NCBI RefSeq assembly: GCF_013402915.1
Contig: NC_050725.1
Location: forward strand, 372,001-436,000
Direction: 5' to 3'
From: Zygotorulaspora mrakii
Lineage: Eukaryota > Ascomycota > Saccharomycetes > Saccharomycetales > Saccharomycetaceae
DNA length: 64,000 nt
Every line of letters starts with the position of its first letter. The first letter of the stretch is position 1. The notes under the pieces were generated by a model. The model saw only the letters and a program-made list of their open reading frames with translations. It had not been told where the DNA came from and ran no database searches. The position numbers and the translations under genes are program-made. Shown in pieces: positions 61,987 to 64,000 of this stretch.

Positions 61987-62805
61987 ATGGATAACTACAG
62001 TGGTAAAATTGAGTACCGTATTGAAGCACCCTTTTTCATAATCAAGTTGAGTGATCCGGGGAGACTAAATTCTCTGGCCGGTAATGACTACTTATATCTG
62101 GCGCAATTATTAGAAAAGGCGGATGAGGATGATTGTGTGTATTTCACTGTTTTGCAGAGCAGCGGAAGATTCTTCTCGAGCGGCGCTGATTATCTCTCCA
62201 TAGGTAAGGCTCAGGAGACTAACAAAAGTGAACCCGAGCTGAATAAGTGGCTAAGCAACTTTGTTTCTCGTAATGTTTACGTTACAGATATGTTCACGAG
62301 GCACCGAAAGATTCTCATTTGTTGTTTGAATGGGCCGGCCATAGGGCTGAGCGCTGCGCTGTGTGCACTCTGTGATATAGTGTACTCGATGAATGAAAAC
62401 GTGTATCTGTTGTTCCCGTTTGCGTCTCTTGGGCTTGTCACAGAAGGTGCCACGTCAGTAACACTGCCTCTGAAGCTAGGGAATAATGCAACGTACCAGG
62501 CGTTGATGTTCAACGAGCCTATCAAGTACGACAAATTGAAGGGTAGTGTAATAACAAAAAATTATGGACTGAATGATACGGAAAAGTTCAATACCGCAGT
62601 CATGGACGAGTTGCGACAAAAAACCAATCATTTGTATCTACCCAGCATTCTAGGAATCAAGAAGTTGCTCATGATTAACATCCGAGATCAATTGGAGCGG
62701 GCTAACGCGGTGGAAGTTAATGATGCGTTGAAATGCTGGGTGAAAGGTGAGCCTCAAAAAAGATTCAAGGAGTTAAGTCTAAAGCAGCGGAAACATAAAC
62801 TTTGA
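61987..62805 (+). CDS. ECI1: Peroxisomal delta3,delta2-enoyl-CoA isomerase
   Basis: Crotonase-fold enzyme of 272 residues that shifts cis/trans-3-enoyl-CoA to trans-2-enoyl-CoA during beta-oxidation of unsaturated fatty acids. SSGRFFSSGADY and LNGPAIGLSAALCALCDIV form the CoA/oxyanion region. The catalytic glutamate is Glu153 in LGLVTEGATS; the S. cerevisiae paralogue Dci1 lacks the equivalent, so this copy looks Eci1-like. The C-terminus KQRKHKL ends in an HKL-type PTS1 for peroxisomal import (HRL in S. cerevisiae Eci1). A single copy stands for ECI1 and DCI1. Confidence 0.93.
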   Translation: MDNYSGKIEYRIEAPFFIIKLSDPGRLNSLAGNDYLYLAQLLEKADEDDCVYFTVLQSSGRFFSSGADYLSIGKAQETNKSEPELNKWLSNFVSRNVYVTDMFTRHRKILICCLNGPAIGLSAALCALCDIVYSMNENVYLLFPFASLGLVTEGATSVTLPLKLGNNATYQALMFNEPIKYDKLKGSVITKNYGLNDTEKFNTAVMDELRQKTNHLYLPSILGIKKLLMINIRDQLERANAVEVNDALKCWVKGEPQKRFKELSLKQRKHKL

Positions 62806-62841
62806 ATAAAATGCTGTGGTTCTTGGTGTTTTATGCCCCTA

Positions 62842-63681
62842 TCAGTTTTCGTCTTCCTCCTCTGTGTCTCCTTCGTCGCGATCACCTTCTTCTGGGTTCA
62901 CTGTGTGTAAAGTCACTTGAACGGGTACATTGGATGCAGCAACTCTTCGAGAAAAACTTGCACCTCCCATTATCATGAAAACAAGCACAAGTATAGCCAG
63001 GAGACCTGATCTGGTGGTTTGCCATCTAAAGTTTTCAATGTCAGATCTAGTATTGCCTAGAATTTTTGTTGTGATCTTGTGCGAACAATTATTCAATTCC
63101 ATTTTTATTTGCTTCTGTAGGAGCGTATTTTCGATTTTTTGATTATTGAAATCAACTTTCGAATCTTTCTGCAATAGGTTTATTATCATCTCATTGATTT
63201 CATCATGCAATGAGTCAACATCTCTTAATAATTTCATTAGTTGCAGATGTTGATCATTCAGCTGCGACTCTCTTGAATTTTGTATAGCAAACTTTAGCTC
63301 AGTTTCTGCAGCATGGAATAAATGTGATTGGTTTTCTAGCTCCATGTTTTTGAGATATTTTTTATTGTAGGATGAATAGAATTCATCATTCAATATTTCC
63401 AGCAATAAGGCAACAATCGATTCGCTTTGCTTCGAATGGAATCCATTGGAAGTGAGTATATCCTGATACTTCATGGTATTTAGCTGGTTTTGAGCTCTGG
63501 TACTGGTGGCACAGCTCTGTATTTTGAGCTGTTCAGACATATTTAGAAGATCATCACGATCGGGCAATTTGATGGGATTTGCCCTGTTCTTGTCATTGAA
63601 AAGGGCCTTTTGTAGCACCATACCCATGGTTGAAAACCTCTTGCATTTAGGTCGTACTGCATGTCCAATGGCTCGCAACAT
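62842..63681 (-). CDS. YLR283W-like mitochondrial coiled-coil protein (DUF1640/CCDC90 family)
   Basis: Protein of 279 residues with an Arg-rich presequence (MLRAIGHAVRPKCKRFSTMG), a long helical coiled-coil middle and a C-terminal membrane segment (SGLLAILVLVFMIMGGASF). This is the layout of the CCDC90/MCUR1-type family represented in S. cerevisiae by YLR283W and FMP32. KYQDILTSNGFHSKQSESIVALLLEIL is the characteristic N-terminal motif. The C-terminal tail is acidic. It is convergent with ECI1, 36 bp apart. Confidence 0.88.
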   Translation of the reverse strand: MLRAIGHAVRPKCKRFSTMGMVLQKALFNDKNRANPIKLPDRDDLLNMSEQLKIQSCATSTRAQNQLNTMKYQDILTSNGFHSKQSESIVALLLEILNDEFYSSYNKKYLKNMELENQSHLFHAAETELKFAIQNSRESQLNDQHLQLMKLLRDVDSLHDEINEMIINLLQKDSKVDFNNQKIENTLLQKQIKMELNNCSHKITTKILGNTRSDIENFRWQTTRSGLLAILVLVFMIMGGASFSRRVAASNVPVQVTLHTVNPEEGDRDEGDTEEEDEN

Positions 63682-63817
63682 TGATCTTTATGATCTTGAA
63701 TAATGTATTTTCTTCTTTATCTGTTTTTTCACAACAAATTAAGATATGTTCCTTTTTTGTACATTAACCTTAGATATTACTCGAAGTAACGAATGAACAA
63801 TAACAAGAACCAAGCAT

Positions 63818-64000
63818 ATGATACGTAGATTCAGCCTGATCTCAGCATGTTTGATCAAGAAGAATAAGCTACCACCGAGGCCTAAATTTACGAGAGAGCT
63901 CGAGTTCGAATGTGAGGAGAAATTCTTGCATGGTGGTAGAGGCCCGGGTGGTCAAAAGATTAACAAATGTAACTCGAAAGTTCAATTAAAGCACCTTCAA
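63818..64000 (+). CDS. RSO55: Mitochondrial release-factor-like protein Rso55 (3' end outside window)
   Basis: The first 61 codons of a class I release-factor-like protein related to S. cerevisiae YLR281C and human C12orf65/MTRFR, which rescues stalled mitoribosomes. The N-terminus (MIRRFSLISACLIKKNKLPP) is a presequence. The peptidyl-hydrolysis motif GGQ appears in HGGRGPGGQKINKCNSKVQL. The frame is open to the window edge. It is divergent from the YLR283W-like gene, as in S. cerevisiae. Confidence 0.9.
   Translation, partial: MIRRFSLISACLIKKNKLPPRPKFTRELEFECEEKFLHGGRGPGGQKINKCNSKVQLKHLQ

Overview
The window is nuclear chromosomal DNA of a budding yeast of the family Saccharomycetaceae. Nearly every gene has a recognisable Saccharomyces cerevisiae counterpart. 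Genes are compact and mostly intronless, and the three introns have yeast-type GTATGT-like donors and TACTAAC branch points. The gene order points to a lineage that did not go through the whole-genome duplication. Genes that in S. cerevisiae are split between sister regions (YGL062W-YGL054C with YBR218C-YBR210W, and YLR301W-YLR281C with YOR191W-YOR180C) are interleaved here in one copy each. The Zygosaccharomyces/Torulaspora or Kluyveromyces/Lachancea/Eremothecium groups fit. I cannot name the species.

Block 1 (1-20.5 kb) runs: PYC (3' part), DUO1, ATG12, YBP1/2, HPC2, PKP2, RAD6, GEP7, SDS23/24, OLE1, MET8, NGR1, AME1, ERV14/15. HPC2 has a 13-nt first exon and RAD6 a 42-nt first exon; both are easily missed. 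The SDS23-OLE1 divergent promoter is GC-rich and holds three Reb1-type sites.

A junction zone (20.5-22.8 kb) holds a tRNA-Glu(UUC) gene, a degenerate 96-bp tandem repeat and about 1.9 kb with no intact gene. Here the YGL/YBR block abuts the YLR/YOR block, so it is an inferred rearrangement breakpoint.

Block 2 (22.8-64 kb) runs: HRI1, ULS1, EXG1/SPR1, IES4, MSB1, ECM38, a 1.5-kb gap with a possible decayed reading frame, TUF1, YHC1, a YLR297W-like small membrane protein, ATP14, a coiled-coil protein with no S. cerevisiae counterpart (possibly SSX2IP/Msd1-like), GSP1/2, SEC72, GCD7, COQ11, GUF1, MEC3, SER1, RPS30 (370-nt intron after the ATG), a YLR287C-like gene, LAS17, CTS1, EFM7/NNT1, ECI1, a YLR283W-like gene and the 5' part of RSO55.

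The genes do not form one pathway. They include kinetochore parts (DUO1, AME1), chromatin and DNA-damage factors (HPC2, RAD6, ULS1, IES4, MEC3), mitochondrial genes (PKP2, GEP7, TUF1, ATP14, COQ11, GUF1, YLR283W, RSO55), lipid metabolism (OLE1, ECI1), secretion (ERV14, SEC72), and wall, bud and actin functions (EXG1, MSB1, LAS17, CTS1). No CRISPR array, virus, intact transposon or centromere was seen.
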